DNA from: JARFVT01 sp036677425
GTDB lineage: Bacteria; Pseudomonadota; Alphaproteobacteria; UBA8366; Aestuariispiraceae
NCBI GenBank assembly: GCA_036677425.1
Contig: JARFVT010000013.1
Coordinates: forward strand, 62,001-126,000
DNA length: 64,000 nt
Direction: 5' to 3'
Shown here: one piece after another, positions 1 through 8,545 of the stretch
Layout: every line of letters starts with the position of its first letter
Position numbering within the stretch: position 1 is the stretch's first letter
Made by a program: the position numbers and the translations under genes
The notes under the pieces: generated by a model
The model's database searches: none
Told to the model about the DNA's origin: nothing
What the model saw: only the letters and a program-made list of their open reading frames with translations

Positions 1-333
1 TCCAAATACGAATGGATCACCGCCTTTAAGTCGTAAAACCCGATGGCCTTGGCGGGCAAATTTGATTATTTTTTTGGTGATTGATTGTTGTTTGGGTGAT
101 GGTTTGCCGCCGCGTTTTCCCGCAAAAACAAGCTCTGCATCATTATTTGCCAAATTTAAAATATCTTGATTGACCAATGCATCATAAATAACCACATCGG
201 CCTGATCGAGGGCGTTTAGCGCATGAATAGTTAACAATCCCGCATCACCTGGCCCTGCGCCCACCAACCAAACCCAACCATCGATAAATTTTGGTAAATT
301 GATATTTTTTATTTTTATATTTTGCATATTCAT
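1..333 (-). CDS. cobA: Uroporphyrinogen-III C-methyltransferase (SUMT), N-terminal part, cut by window edge
   Basis: The product would methylate uroporphyrinogen III at C2 and C7 with SAM to give precorrin-2, the branch point to cobalamin and siroheme. The 111 visible residues carry the family's glycine-rich SAM loop VGAGPGD (about residues 24-30), the GKRGG segment (72-76) and RLKGGDPF (101-108). The frame is open to the window edge, so the C-terminal half is missing from view. Two ATG codons (333 and 327) could start it. It is divergent from cbiD, with about 90 bp between, in which I see no riboswitch-like structure. The family call is firm; whether it is a CysG fusion cannot be seen. Confidence 0.9.
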   Translation of the reverse strand, partial: MNMQNIKIKNINLPKFIDGWVWLVGAGPGDAGLLTIHALNALDQADVVIYDALVNQDILNLANNDAELVFAGKRGGKPSPKQQSITKKIIKFARQGHRVLRLKGGDPFVFG

Positions 334-422
334 AAATCTATGCCTTAAGTGTAAATAATATTTTGAGTTAACCGATATTTTAATTAACAATATAAATCAA
401 ATTAACCTATAGACTATATTTT

Positions 423-1526
423 ATGACTAGAAAACCAGAAGCTAACTTAAAAACTGGCCAGTTAAAAAAAGGCTGGACGACTGGGGCTTGCGCTACGGCA
501 GCAGCAGCGGCGGCATATGATGCGTTATTATCTGGATATTTCACTGATGATATAACCGTTAAATTACCGCGAGAAAAAATAGTCAATTTTAAAATAATCG
601 ATTGCAAATTAACAAATCACCATGCGTCATGCAGCGTTATTAAAGATGCTGGTGATGATCCTGATATTACTCATATGGCAAAAATTTGCGTTATGGTTAA
701 AAAATTAAAATCGGGTGATGGCGTTATTTTCAAGGCAGGTAGTGGTGTTGGCATCGTAACAAAACAAGGGTTGATGTTGGATGTAGGTGAGCCTGCGATA
801 AATCCCAAACCACGGCAAATGATTATTTCTAATATGGCAAATATTGCAAGTAAACATCAATGTGAGCTTGATGTGGAAATAATAATTGGTGTTGAAAATG
901 GCGAGCTGCTAGCCAAAAATACATGGAATGGCAGGCTTGGTATAATTGGTGGGTTATCGATTTTAGGGACAACAGGCGTGGTTATTCCATATTCATGCAG
1001 CGCATGGATCGCATCAATTCATCGTGGTATTGATGTTGCGCGTGCTAATAATATTATCCATGTGGCGGCAGCAACGGGCAAGACATCGGAAGATATAGTT
1101 CAAAAAATATTTAATTTAGAAAATAGCGCATTGATCGATATGGGCGATTTTGCTGGTGGTATGTTAAAATATTTACGCAGAAACCCTTTGCCACGCTTAA
1201 CCATATGTGGCGGTTTTGCCAAAATGGTAAAATTATCCCAAGGTAATTTGGATCTACATTCATCTAGGTCACAAGTTGATTTTAAAAAATTATCGGAAAT
1301 TGTTAAAAAATTGGGTGGCAATGATCAACAGGTTATAGATGTGATAAATGCCAATACTGCCAAATATGTGTTGGATATTTGCAATGATTTAAATTTACCA
1401 ATTGCAGATATAATTGCCAAACAAGCCAGAGAATGCGCCTTGGCAACTTTATCGGGGGATGTAATGATTGATGTTATGATCATTGATCGTCATGGTAAAA
1501 TCATTGCCAATACGGCAAATGTTTAA
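423..1526 (+). CDS. cbiD: Cobalt-precorrin-5B C1-methyltransferase
   Basis: CbiD methylates C1 of the corrin ring during cobalamin synthesis. The N-terminal motif KKGWTTGACATAAAAAA (about residues 16-32) is the family signature. Length 367 aa is normal. The ATG start at 423 lies just after an AT-rich divergent promoter region shared with cobA. The next gene, cobK, follows after 11 bp, so the two are probably one transcript. CbiD is the anaerobic-pathway counterpart of CobF; finding it next to cobK suggests a mixed cobalamin route, but the rest of the pathway is outside the window. Confidence 0.93.
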   Translation: MTRKPEANLKTGQLKKGWTTGACATAAAAAAYDALLSGYFTDDITVKLPREKIVNFKIIDCKLTNHHASCSVIKDAGDDPDITHMAKICVMVKKLKSGDGVIFKAGSGVGIVTKQGLMLDVGEPAINPKPRQMIISNMANIASKHQCELDVEIIIGVENGELLAKNTWNGRLGIIGGLSILGTTGVVIPYSCSAWIASIHRGIDVARANNIIHVAAATGKTSEDIVQKIFNLENSALIDMGDFAGGMLKYLRRNPLPRLTICGGFAKMVKLSQGNLDLHSSRSQVDFKKLSEIVKKLGGNDQQVIDVINANTAKYVLDICNDLNLPIADIIAKQARECALATLSGDVMIDVMIIDRHGKIIANTANV

Positions 1527-1537
1527 GAATAATATCA

Positions 1538-2314
1538 ATGGCTAAAAACACAATTTTAATCTTGGGCGGCACGGGTGATGCCAATAAAATTTCTTTGGCA
1601 ATTAAAAGCCATCAAATTAACAGTAATATTGATGGTAAAATAATATTATCGCTGGCAGGGGAAAATATTCCTACTGTAATTAAAAATAAATTATCTGGCA
1701 TAGAGATAATTTATGGTGGTTTTGGTGGTGTGGCGGGGCTTAAAATATATTTAAAAAATCAAAATATAACGGTGATAATTGATGCTACCCATCCATATGC
1801 CAATCAAATAACCAGTAATGCATTCATTGCTAGCAATAATTTAAATATTCCAATATGCCGATTTGATCGACCAAAATGGCATCAACAGGCAGGTGATATT
1901 TGGCATCATGTGGCAAATATTGAAGATAGTATTACACTTGCACCAAAATTAGGGCAATCAATATTCATTGCCACTGGCAGTAAAAATCTAGATCGCTTTT
2001 TAAAAATTAAACATGCTAAAATATTAGCACGTATGATAAAATTGCCTGATAATATTCGGTTACCAGAAAATATTAATATAATTCTTGCGCGAGGTGGGTT
2101 TAATCTTAATGATGAAATAAAGCTGTTAGTTAAATATAATATTGATGTTATAATCACAAAAAATAGCGGTGGTGATGCAACCATAGCCAAAATTACCGCC
2201 GCAAGAAAATTAAAAATTGCCGTGATTATGATTGACCGCCCCGATTTAGTACCTATCTATAGGGTGAATAAATTAGGTGATGTGATAACATGGCTCGATA
2301 ATATTTATAATTAG
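1538..2314 (+). CDS. cobK: Precorrin-6A reductase
   Basis: CobK (CbiJ in the anaerobic naming) reduces precorrin-6A with NADPH. The protein opens with ILILGGTGDANK, the family's nucleotide-binding start, and later has VIDATHPYA (about residues 82-90), another conserved segment. TKNSGGDAT (about residues 206-214) fits the C-terminal domain. At 258 aa it has the expected length. It starts 11 bp after cbiD and belongs to that operon. Substrate identity follows from the family only. Confidence 0.9.
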   Translation: MAKNTILILGGTGDANKISLAIKSHQINSNIDGKIILSLAGENIPTVIKNKLSGIEIIYGGFGGVAGLKIYLKNQNITVIIDATHPYANQITSNAFIASNNLNIPICRFDRPKWHQQAGDIWHHVANIEDSITLAPKLGQSIFIATGSKNLDRFLKIKHAKILARMIKLPDNIRLPENINIILARGGFNLNDEIKLLVKYNIDVIITKNSGGDATIAKITAARKLKIAVIMIDRPDLVPIYRVNKLGDVITWLDNIYN

Positions 2315-2340
2315 GTAATATTTATAATAAGGTAGATTAA

Positions 2341-2910
2341 ATGCGTAATATAATAATTATAGCAACGGTTTTATTAACATTTTTATCAATGCAATTTTTA
2401 TCGGGGCCAACATTGGCACAAACCGTATTATTTCAAGATGCAAAAATTATTAGAGCGGTAGAGGTTGGCGATTATGATGCAATAAAGGCTATGATGGTCA
2501 AGGGAATTAATCCTAATCGGACCAATAGTAAAAAAGAAACATCAATTATAATCGCCGCCAAGGGAGAATATATCGATATTCTGGAATTATTGGTCGAATA
2601 TAATGCCAATATAAATTGGCAAGATAAATTGGGTAATACGGCGTTATTTTATGCAATTGATAAATCATCATATGAAATTATTGAATTTTTATTGGCTAAT
2701 GATGCCAACCCTAATATTCAAAATAAAAGCGGCGTTAACGCAGCGATGAATGCAGCAATTATTGGTCGCAATAATATATTGGACTTATTATTGAAAAATA
2801 ATATAGATTTTGACTTAAAAGATTATACAGGGCGCGGTATATTGGATTATGCCAGAAATAGCCGTAATAGAAATATGGAAAATATCATCCACAAGGCGAT
2901 GGCTAATTAA
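2341..2910 (+). CDS. Secreted ankyrin-repeat protein
   Basis: The 189-aa product has a signal peptide (hydrophobic residues about 4-20, likely cleavage after LAQ near residue 27) followed by four or five ankyrin repeats of about 33 residues each, roughly residues 36-60, 66-98, 99-131, 132-164 and a partial one to 185. Typical turns are KKETSIIIAA, LGNTALFYAI and a degenerate SGVNAAMNAA. Ankyrin repeats are protein-binding scaffolds; the partner is unknown. It follows cobK by 26 bp and runs convergently into the PBP gene, with 11 bp between the two stop codons. It may be co-transcribed with the cobalamin genes without sharing their function. Confidence 0.8.
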   Translation: MRNIIIIATVLLTFLSMQFLSGPTLAQTVLFQDAKIIRAVEVGDYDAIKAMMVKGINPNRTNSKKETSIIIAAKGEYIDILELLVEYNANINWQDKLGNTALFYAIDKSSYEIIEFLLANDANPNIQNKSGVNAAMNAAIIGRNNILDLLLKNNIDFDLKDYTGRGILDYARNSRNRNMENIIHKAMAN

Positions 2911-2921
2911 AAATATCTATA

Positions 2922-4718
2922 TTATAATTTTTTTGCAGCAATGTCTTTTAAGGCATCGCGCATGAATGATTTCCAAATTCGAGCTGGATAACTGCCACCT
3001 GTGATGTTTTTTGTTGGCGTTGCATTATCATTACCGATCCAAACACCCGCCACTAATTCTTTATTATAACCGATAAACCATGCGTCGCGATATGCTTGTG
3101 ATGTACCAGTTTTCCCCGCCGCAGGGCGATTTATTTTTGCCGCCTTGCCTGTACCCCATGTTATCACTGCGGTTAGTAAATTATTTAAATCATTGATATA
3201 TTTTTGTTCGACCATAATTTCACCAATGGATTGATCGCGCTTAAATAAAATTTCACCATTACCGTTAGTTATTTCAATGATACCATAGGCATTTGCGCTA
3301 TGACCGCCATTAGCAAAAACCGCATAGCTTGTTGTCATTTCAAGTAAGTTAACTTCATACACACCAAGGGCGATGGCTGGATTTGCTTGTAATTTTGATG
3401 ATAAACCAAGCCTTCGAGCCATTTGTAAAACCTTGTTGCGGCCTGCTAATTCTGATACGGCAACGGCGACGGAATTGCTTGATCTTGCCGCACCTTCGCG
3501 CAAGGTCATTTGCCCGCGATGTTCGCCGCCTGAGTTTCTTGGCGACCAGCCGTCAACGGTTATTTTACGGTCATCAACCTTGCTATCAGGCTTTAATCCA
3601 GCTTCAAGCCCCGCAAGAAATACGATAGGTTTAAAGACGGAAGCTGGCTGCCTTAATGCCTGTGTTGCCCTGTTAAAGCTGCTATTCACCCATGAATAAC
3701 CGCCAAGCATTGCGGTTATTGCCCCATCTGGTTTTAAGGATAAAAAAGCAATGGCATCAGCATTTCTTGCTTTCATTTTATTTTTAATGCCTGCGATATG
3801 TTTTTCGGCAATTTTTTGATGACGCAAATTTAATGTAGTTTTAACGCTTATATCTTGGTCAATATGGCCTAAATATCCCGTTAGTCTTGTCATTATCCAA
3901 TCGGTAAAATATCGCCTATTTGCCCCCATTGCGGCAATACCAGCGACCTTGACTAATTTTCTTTTTTGCGATTTTGCTACAGATTTTGTAATGAAGCCTG
4001 CGGCAACCATATTATCCAACACCTGATTAGCCCTATTGGCTGCTTTTTTTGGTGAAGCAATCGGGTTGTATCGACTTGGTGCCTTTGGTAAACCAGCAAG
4101 TACCGCAGTCTGATATAATGAAAGATGCTTAGGTTTTTTATTGAAAAATTTATGCGCTGCGGCATCAATTCCATAAACACCAGAGCCAAAATAAACCCTG
4201 TTTAGATATAGTGATAATAATTGATCTTTAGTGAATCTATTTTCTAACCATAAGGCTAAAAAAACTTCTTGAACCTTGCGCTTGATGGTTTTTCTTCTGG
4301 TTAAAAATAGGTTTTTTGCCAATTGCTGGGTTAATGTGCTGCCGCCTTGGCGGATTTCACCGCTTAGAATATTAACCCATGCGGCACGTAACAGGCCAAT
4401 GAAATCAATGCCCATATGGTGATAAAATCGCCGGTCTTCGGTTGCCAGAAATGCTTGTGATATATTAATTGGTAATTTTCTAACATCGATGGCATTGCCA
4501 TGCACGCCGCCAATTTTTATAATTTCATTATCCATATTATCTAATATGATAATATTTGGCTTGCGATTGGTGGTTGTTATTATATCTTCAGGGTTTGGAA
4601 TATCCCATATCAACCATAATGTTACTGCGATCATACTGACCATTGCCCATATCAATAAGGCGGTAATTCGCTTGAACCATATAAATTTATTTGATATTCG
4701 TTTTTTTAATTTTGGCAT
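2922..4718 (-). CDS. Class A penicillin-binding protein (transglycosylase/transpeptidase)
   Basis: This bifunctional enzyme polymerises and cross-links peptidoglycan on the outer face of the inner membrane. A membrane anchor lies near residues 15-38. The GT51 domain has EDRRFYHHMGID (about residue 94, catalytic Glu) and GGSTLTQQLAKN. The transpeptidase domain shows the SxxK motif as SVFK, the SxN motif as SSNS, and KTGTS near residue 530. Length 598 aa is on the short side for PBP1A, without the OB-like insert. The ATG sits 7 bp from the end of MITE copy A, so its promoter and ribosome-binding region lie inside that element; no strong Shine-Dalgarno is visible. Confidence 0.92.
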   Translation of the reverse strand: MPKLKKRISNKFIWFKRITALLIWAMVSMIAVTLWLIWDIPNPEDIITTTNRKPNIIILDNMDNEIIKIGGVHGNAIDVRKLPINISQAFLATEDRRFYHHMGIDFIGLLRAAWVNILSGEIRQGGSTLTQQLAKNLFLTRRKTIKRKVQEVFLALWLENRFTKDQLLSLYLNRVYFGSGVYGIDAAAHKFFNKKPKHLSLYQTAVLAGLPKAPSRYNPIASPKKAANRANQVLDNMVAAGFITKSVAKSQKRKLVKVAGIAAMGANRRYFTDWIMTRLTGYLGHIDQDISVKTTLNLRHQKIAEKHIAGIKNKMKARNADAIAFLSLKPDGAITAMLGGYSWVNSSFNRATQALRQPASVFKPIVFLAGLEAGLKPDSKVDDRKITVDGWSPRNSGGEHRGQMTLREGAARSSNSVAVAVSELAGRNKVLQMARRLGLSSKLQANPAIALGVYEVNLLEMTTSYAVFANGGHSANAYGIIEITNGNGEILFKRDQSIGEIMVEQKYINDLNNLLTAVITWGTGKAAKINRPAAGKTGTSQAYRDAWFIGYNKELVAGVWIGNDNATPTKNITGGSYPARIWKSFMRDALKDIAAKKL

Positions 4719-4724
4719 TGCTTA

Positions 4725-4994
4725 GGGTCAGGACCTATTAATTTGATACAATTCTGTTTATCAGTAAGCTTGTAGATACAACAAAACAAGGGCTAAGGCT
4801 ATGCTAGCATATTTGAGCATTGTTTCTGCGCTAGATGCAAGCTTACTGATAATAAGCCAGCTGGGCGGGGTAATATGTAAGCTCTGGCTTCGTCTAAAAA
4901 AACTTAAAAACCAGATGGTTTGCTGCGCCTTTTCTCCTATATATAGCAAGAATATTACTGCCGCAGAATGGATTAAATTAATAGGTCCTGATCC
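4725..4994. mobile_element. MITE copy A (about 270 bp, TA-flanked)
   Basis: A non-coding element with imperfect terminal inverted repeats of about 24 bp: the left end starts GGGTCAGGACCTATTAATTT and the right end is its near-perfect complement (ending AATAGGTCCTGATCC). Both ends are bordered by TA, as expected for a TA target-site duplication. The reverse complement matches copy B at 37937-38200 along its whole length with scattered mismatches. Any ORF inside is about 60 codons and unlike known transposases, so movement would need a transposase in trans (IS630 or the IS427 group of IS5 would fit a TA duplication). It sits between two minus-strand genes and supplies the 5' region of the PBP gene. 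Confidence 0.75.
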
Positions 4995-5009
4995 TAGATA
5001 TTTTAATAA

Positions 5010-5996
5010 TTAAAACATTGCATCAATAACCATATCAGGCGGATTATGACCATCAATGAAGGTACGAATATTTATAATGACTTTTTCACCCATGGCAACG
5101 CGACCCTCGATAGTTGCCGAACCCATATGCGGTAATAAAACTGCATTTTCTAATTTTAATAATTTAGGGTTAATGCGCGGTTCATTTTCAAATACATCAA
5201 GTCCCGCACCAGCAATATCTTTATTTGTTAATGCTTTTAATAATGCTGCCTCGTCGATAACTTCGCCACGGCTGGTATTCACCACATAGGCATGGCTTTT
5301 CATTAATTTAAATCGTCGCGCATTTAACAAATGGAATGTTGCGGGCGTATGTGGGCAATTTATGGAAATTATATCCATATGGGCGATCATTTGATCTAGA
5401 CTTTCCCAATATGTCGCATTTAATTCTTGTTCTATTTCGTCATGCAATTGATTGCGATTATGATAATGTATTGATAGGCCAAAGCCTTTGGCGCGTCTGG
5501 CAACTGCTGTACCGATGCGTCCCATGCCAATTATGCCAAGCCTTTTACCCCAAATGCGATGGCCTAACATTGATGTTGGCGACCATCCGCCCCATTTACC
5601 AGCGCGGACCAATCTCTCCCCTTCTGATAATCTTCTTGGCAGTGCCAATATAAGGCCCATGGTCATATCAGCCGTATCTTCGGTCAAAACATCGGGTGTA
5701 TTGGATACGATAATATCGCGCTCCTTGGCAGCAATAAAATCTATATGATCTATTCCTGTGCCAAATGACGCGATTAATTTTAATTGTGATCCAGCCGCCA
5801 TTAAAATTTCACGGTCTATCCTGTCGCTAACGGTTGGTACTAAAATTTCGGCTTCGCCTACGGCGGCAACCAGTTCATCATGGCTAAATTGTTTATCATC
5901 TAAATTAAGTCTGCAATCAAATAACTCCATCATTCGTGTTTCAACGATATCAGGTAATTTTCGCGTGATTATTACTAATGGTTTTTTATAGCTCAT
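5010..5996 (-). CDS. D-isomer-specific 2-hydroxyacid dehydrogenase (glyoxylate/hydroxypyruvate reductase-like)
   Basis: An NAD(P)-dependent dehydrogenase of the GyaR/GhrB type. The Rossmann motif GIIGMGRIG is near residue 153. The catalytic residues are visible: Arg in NTSRGEVID, Glu in DVFENEP and His in LLPHMGSA. Length 328 aa is typical. Sequence alone cannot separate glyoxylate, hydroxypyruvate and other short 2-keto acids as substrate. It stands alone: MITE copy A follows its stop and about 250 bp of AT-rich sequence without a recognisable gene separates it from the SH3 gene. Confidence 0.85.
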   Translation of the reverse strand: MSYKKPLVIITRKLPDIVETRMMELFDCRLNLDDKQFSHDELVAAVGEAEILVPTVSDRIDREILMAAGSQLKLIASFGTGIDHIDFIAAKERDIIVSNTPDVLTEDTADMTMGLILALPRRLSEGERLVRAGKWGGWSPTSMLGHRIWGKRLGIIGMGRIGTAVARRAKGFGLSIHYHNRNQLHDEIEQELNATYWESLDQMIAHMDIISINCPHTPATFHLLNARRFKLMKSHAYVVNTSRGEVIDEAALLKALTNKDIAGAGLDVFENEPRINPKLLKLENAVLLPHMGSATIEGRVAMGEKVIINIRTFIDGHNPPDMVIDAMF

Positions 5997-6250
5997 AATT
6001 AACCGCCCCTATTATATTAATAATTTACAGTAATATCCGTGTTTATTCAATTTATTCAAGCATTATATGTTACAGTAGGATGATTAGTTTAATTTATCCT
6101 AATTTATTCCAAATACAGATCATAAATTGCAATATTAAAATATTTTATTGCCTGTTATTTGCATTTAACAACATAATAGCTTTATACATAACATGATATA
6201 ATATAATAAATAATCTAATAGAGTGAACAAAAAATGGAATATCAGCTAAA

Positions 6251-6757
6251 TTGTCATATTCATTTAATCGTAAAAAAAATATCCTTATAATATTAATTTT
6301 GCTATCATCATTATTTTTATTAAATCTAAGCGTAAGCTTCGCAGGCGGTGGGTCAATCCCGCGCATGGTATCTTTGCGTGCTGATGAGGTTAATGTAAGA
6401 TCAGGCCCCGGTATTAGATACCCAATACAATGGGTTTTTCAACGAAAATATATGCCCGTTGAAATAATTGCTGAATATGATACATGGCGCAAAATACGTG
6501 ATTGGGAAGGTGCAGAGGGATGGGTGCATCGGGCAATGTTAAGTTCCAGACGTAGTTTAATTATTTTAAGCGAAGAAAAAACCATTCGTGGGCAGTATAA
6601 TAATGAATCGCCTGCGATTGCACGGCTTGCCAAGGGAATGGTTGTTAATATTAAGGAATGCCGCCTTGCATGGTGTTATATTAATATTCGCGGTCATACT
6701 GGTTGGATAAGCCGTCAGGCCACATGGGGGTTATACCCAGAAGAAATTATCAATTAA
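6251..6757 (+). CDS. Secreted SH3-domain protein
   Basis: The 168-aa product has an N-terminal hydrophobic signal segment (about residues 10-30, ending SVSFAGGG). A bacterial SH3 domain follows, with ADEVNVRSGPG near residue 44 and EGAEGWVHRAML near residue 88. A second degenerate SH3-like unit covers the rest (GHTGWISRQ near residue 146). Such proteins are periplasmic and often bind cell wall. The apparent start is TTG at 6251, with no ATG in frame before the signal segment, so the start is uncertain. It converges on iolB. Confidence 0.75.
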   Translation: MSYSFNRKKNILIILILLSSLFLLNLSVSFAGGGSIPRMVSLRADEVNVRSGPGIRYPIQWVFQRKYMPVEIIAEYDTWRKIRDWEGAEGWVHRAMLSSRRSLIILSEEKTIRGQYNNESPAIARLAKGMVVNIKECRLAWCYINIRGHTGWISRQATWGLYPEEIIN

Positions 6758-6832
6758 GTTTATAACAATAATAAAATACAAGTTAGAATTTTAAAATTAT
6801 TATTAGTAACTATTTTTATTAGTATTTATATT

Positions 6833-7639
6833 TTAATTTTGCAATATCCATTCATGTTTGGGATCATTTTTGAATACCCATTTCCTAGTTGGCCCAGCCA
6901 TAACGTTTAAATAATACAGGTCATATCCAAATGGAGTGCCGACGGGATGATAGCCTTTTGGAACCATAACCACATCGCCATTTTCAATTGTTATTGCCTC
7001 GTCTATGGATAGATCATCAGTATAGACTCGTTGAAAGGCAAATCCTTGTTCTGGATTTAACCGATGGTAATATGTTTCTTCAAGGAATGATTCTGTTGGT
7101 AATGCATCAGTATCATGTTTATGTGGGGGATAGCTTGACCAATTTCCCGATGGTGTGATGACTTCGACTACCAACAAACTATCGGCATAATTTTTTGTAT
7201 CTGGTAAAATATTACGCACATATCTGGTATTTGCCCCTGTGCCGCGAGTTTCTTTAGCCATATCAATATCGGCGATCAGCCGTACGGGGTGGTTACCATG
7301 CCCTGGTGCTGAACATACGGCTAATACTACATCTGTTAATGCTGTTACGCTGAAAAATGAAGAATTAGGTATATATAAAGCACCAGGAGATATATCATCA
7401 AATGGGGTAAGCCGTCCGCCAATATTTGCAAATTTTTTATCGCCACCAATTAAATCCGCAAGACCAGAAACTAATATCAAGCAAATTTCACAATCGCCAG
7501 TATCCTTTGTTAATGTCTGTCCAGAAGATAAATGGTAAAGATCAAAACCAACATAATTCCAACCAGCATTTTGCGGCGTAATATTAATAACACGCCCGTT
7601 TTGATCAGGTTTTTTTGGGCTAACTTTTAAATCGATCAT
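6833..7639 (-). CDS. iolB: 5-deoxy-glucuronate isomerase
   Basis: IolB converts 5-deoxy-D-glucuronate to 5-dehydro-2-deoxy-D-gluconate in myo-inositol catabolism. The protein is a double cupin of 268 aa. The metal-binding segment PPHKHD is near residue 166, and the Glu-containing EETYYHRL near residue 180 is typical of the family. It is the last gene of the minus-strand iolC-iolD-iolE-iolB cluster and begins 11 bp after iolE. Confidence 0.93.
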   Translation of the reverse strand: MIDLKVSPKKPDQNGRVINITPQNAGWNYVGFDLYHLSSGQTLTKDTGDCEICLILVSGLADLIGGDKKFANIGGRLTPFDDISPGALYIPNSSFFSVTALTDVVLAVCSAPGHGNHPVRLIADIDMAKETRGTGANTRYVRNILPDTKNYADSLLVVEVITPSGNWSSYPPHKHDTDALPTESFLEETYYHRLNPEQGFAFQRVYTDDLSIDEAITIENGDVVMVPKGYHPVGTPFGYDLYYLNVMAGPTRKWVFKNDPKHEWILQN

Positions 7640-7650
7640 AATGTTTTTTC

Positions 7651-8541
7651 CTAAATTAATTTTACATCTTTTGCCATTTGTAAAAGATTATCATAACCAA
7701 GTTTTGCATATATCTGCGGATCATATTTTTCAGGATCTTGCTCTGCTTCGACCACTAACCAGCCATTATAGTCAATTTTTGCTAATTGTTTCAATATATC
7801 GGGAAAATTTATATTGCCATCGCCTGGTACTGTGAATGCGCCTTCCAATACGGCATCAAGAAAACTATAATCCTTATTAATAGCCTTCTGGCAGATATTT
7901 AAGCGTATATCTTTGCAATGTATATGGGTAATCCTTGTTGCATATTTGGTGGTTAATGCCACGGGATCAATACCAGCAAAAGCAGCATGACCAGCATCCA
8001 TCAAAAGCCCAACATCGTCGGTTGTCATATCCATGAAACGATCAATTTCATCTTTGTTTTCTATCACAGTACCCATATGATGATGGTAAGCAGTTTCCAT
8101 GCCTTGATCGCGGATATAGGCGCAAATTATATTCATACGATCGGTAAATATATTCCATTGATCATCGCTTAGGCATGGACTTTTTGCTAGTGGAATATCA
8201 CGTGCAGCATGAATAGCATTTGATGTTTCTGCTAGTATGAAAATCTTACAATTCATATTTTTTAGCAAGTTAATATGATCTTGCAAGGCGGCAATTTCAT
8301 CATCGGCGCTTCGCCTTAAAAGTTCCGTCGAATACCAACCGCCGATTAAATCAATATTATATTTTTGTAAAATAAGTTTAAGTTTAGCAGCATCGCGAGG
8401 AAATTTATGCCCAAGTTCGATGCCTTGATAACCTGCGTCATGGGCCTGTGATAAACATGTATTAAGGCTGATATGTTGACCTAAATTTTGCATATCATCA
8501 TTGGACCATGCAATAGGGTTAGTTCCAATTTTTATGGACAT
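7651..8541 (-). CDS. iolE: Inosose dehydratase (myo-inosose-2 dehydratase)
   Basis: IolE dehydrates 2-keto-myo-inositol to the trihydroxycyclohexanedione used by IolD. The 296-aa protein is an AP-endonuclease-type TIM barrel. Metal-ligand segments visible are QGIELGHKFP near residue 39, YHHHMGT near 152, LLMDAGHAAF near 182 and HIHCKD near 208. The N-terminus (IGTNPIAWSNDD) is characteristic of IolE rather than of a generic sugar isomerase. It lies 4 bp downstream of iolD. Confidence 0.92.
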   Translation of the reverse strand: MSIKIGTNPIAWSNDDMQNLGQHISLNTCLSQAHDAGYQGIELGHKFPRDAAKLKLILQKYNIDLIGGWYSTELLRRSADDEIAALQDHINLLKNMNCKIFILAETSNAIHAARDIPLAKSPCLSDDQWNIFTDRMNIICAYIRDQGMETAYHHHMGTVIENKDEIDRFMDMTTDDVGLLMDAGHAAFAGIDPVALTTKYATRITHIHCKDIRLNICQKAINKDYSFLDAVLEGAFTVPGDGNINFPDILKQLAKIDYNGWLVVEAEQDPEKYDPQIYAKLGYDNLLQMAKDVKLI

Positions 8542-8545
8542 GATT

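Noticed and set aside
407..607. Minus-strand frame of 66 codons opposite cbiD with an Ala run
   Set aside because: It lies wholly within the cbiD signature region; the Ala run is the reverse reading of the cbiD alanine codons.
4761..5013. Two 60-70-codon frames inside MITE copy A
   Set aside because: They lie within the inverted-repeat element; the matching frame in copy B is diverged and has no transposase motif or ribosome-binding site.
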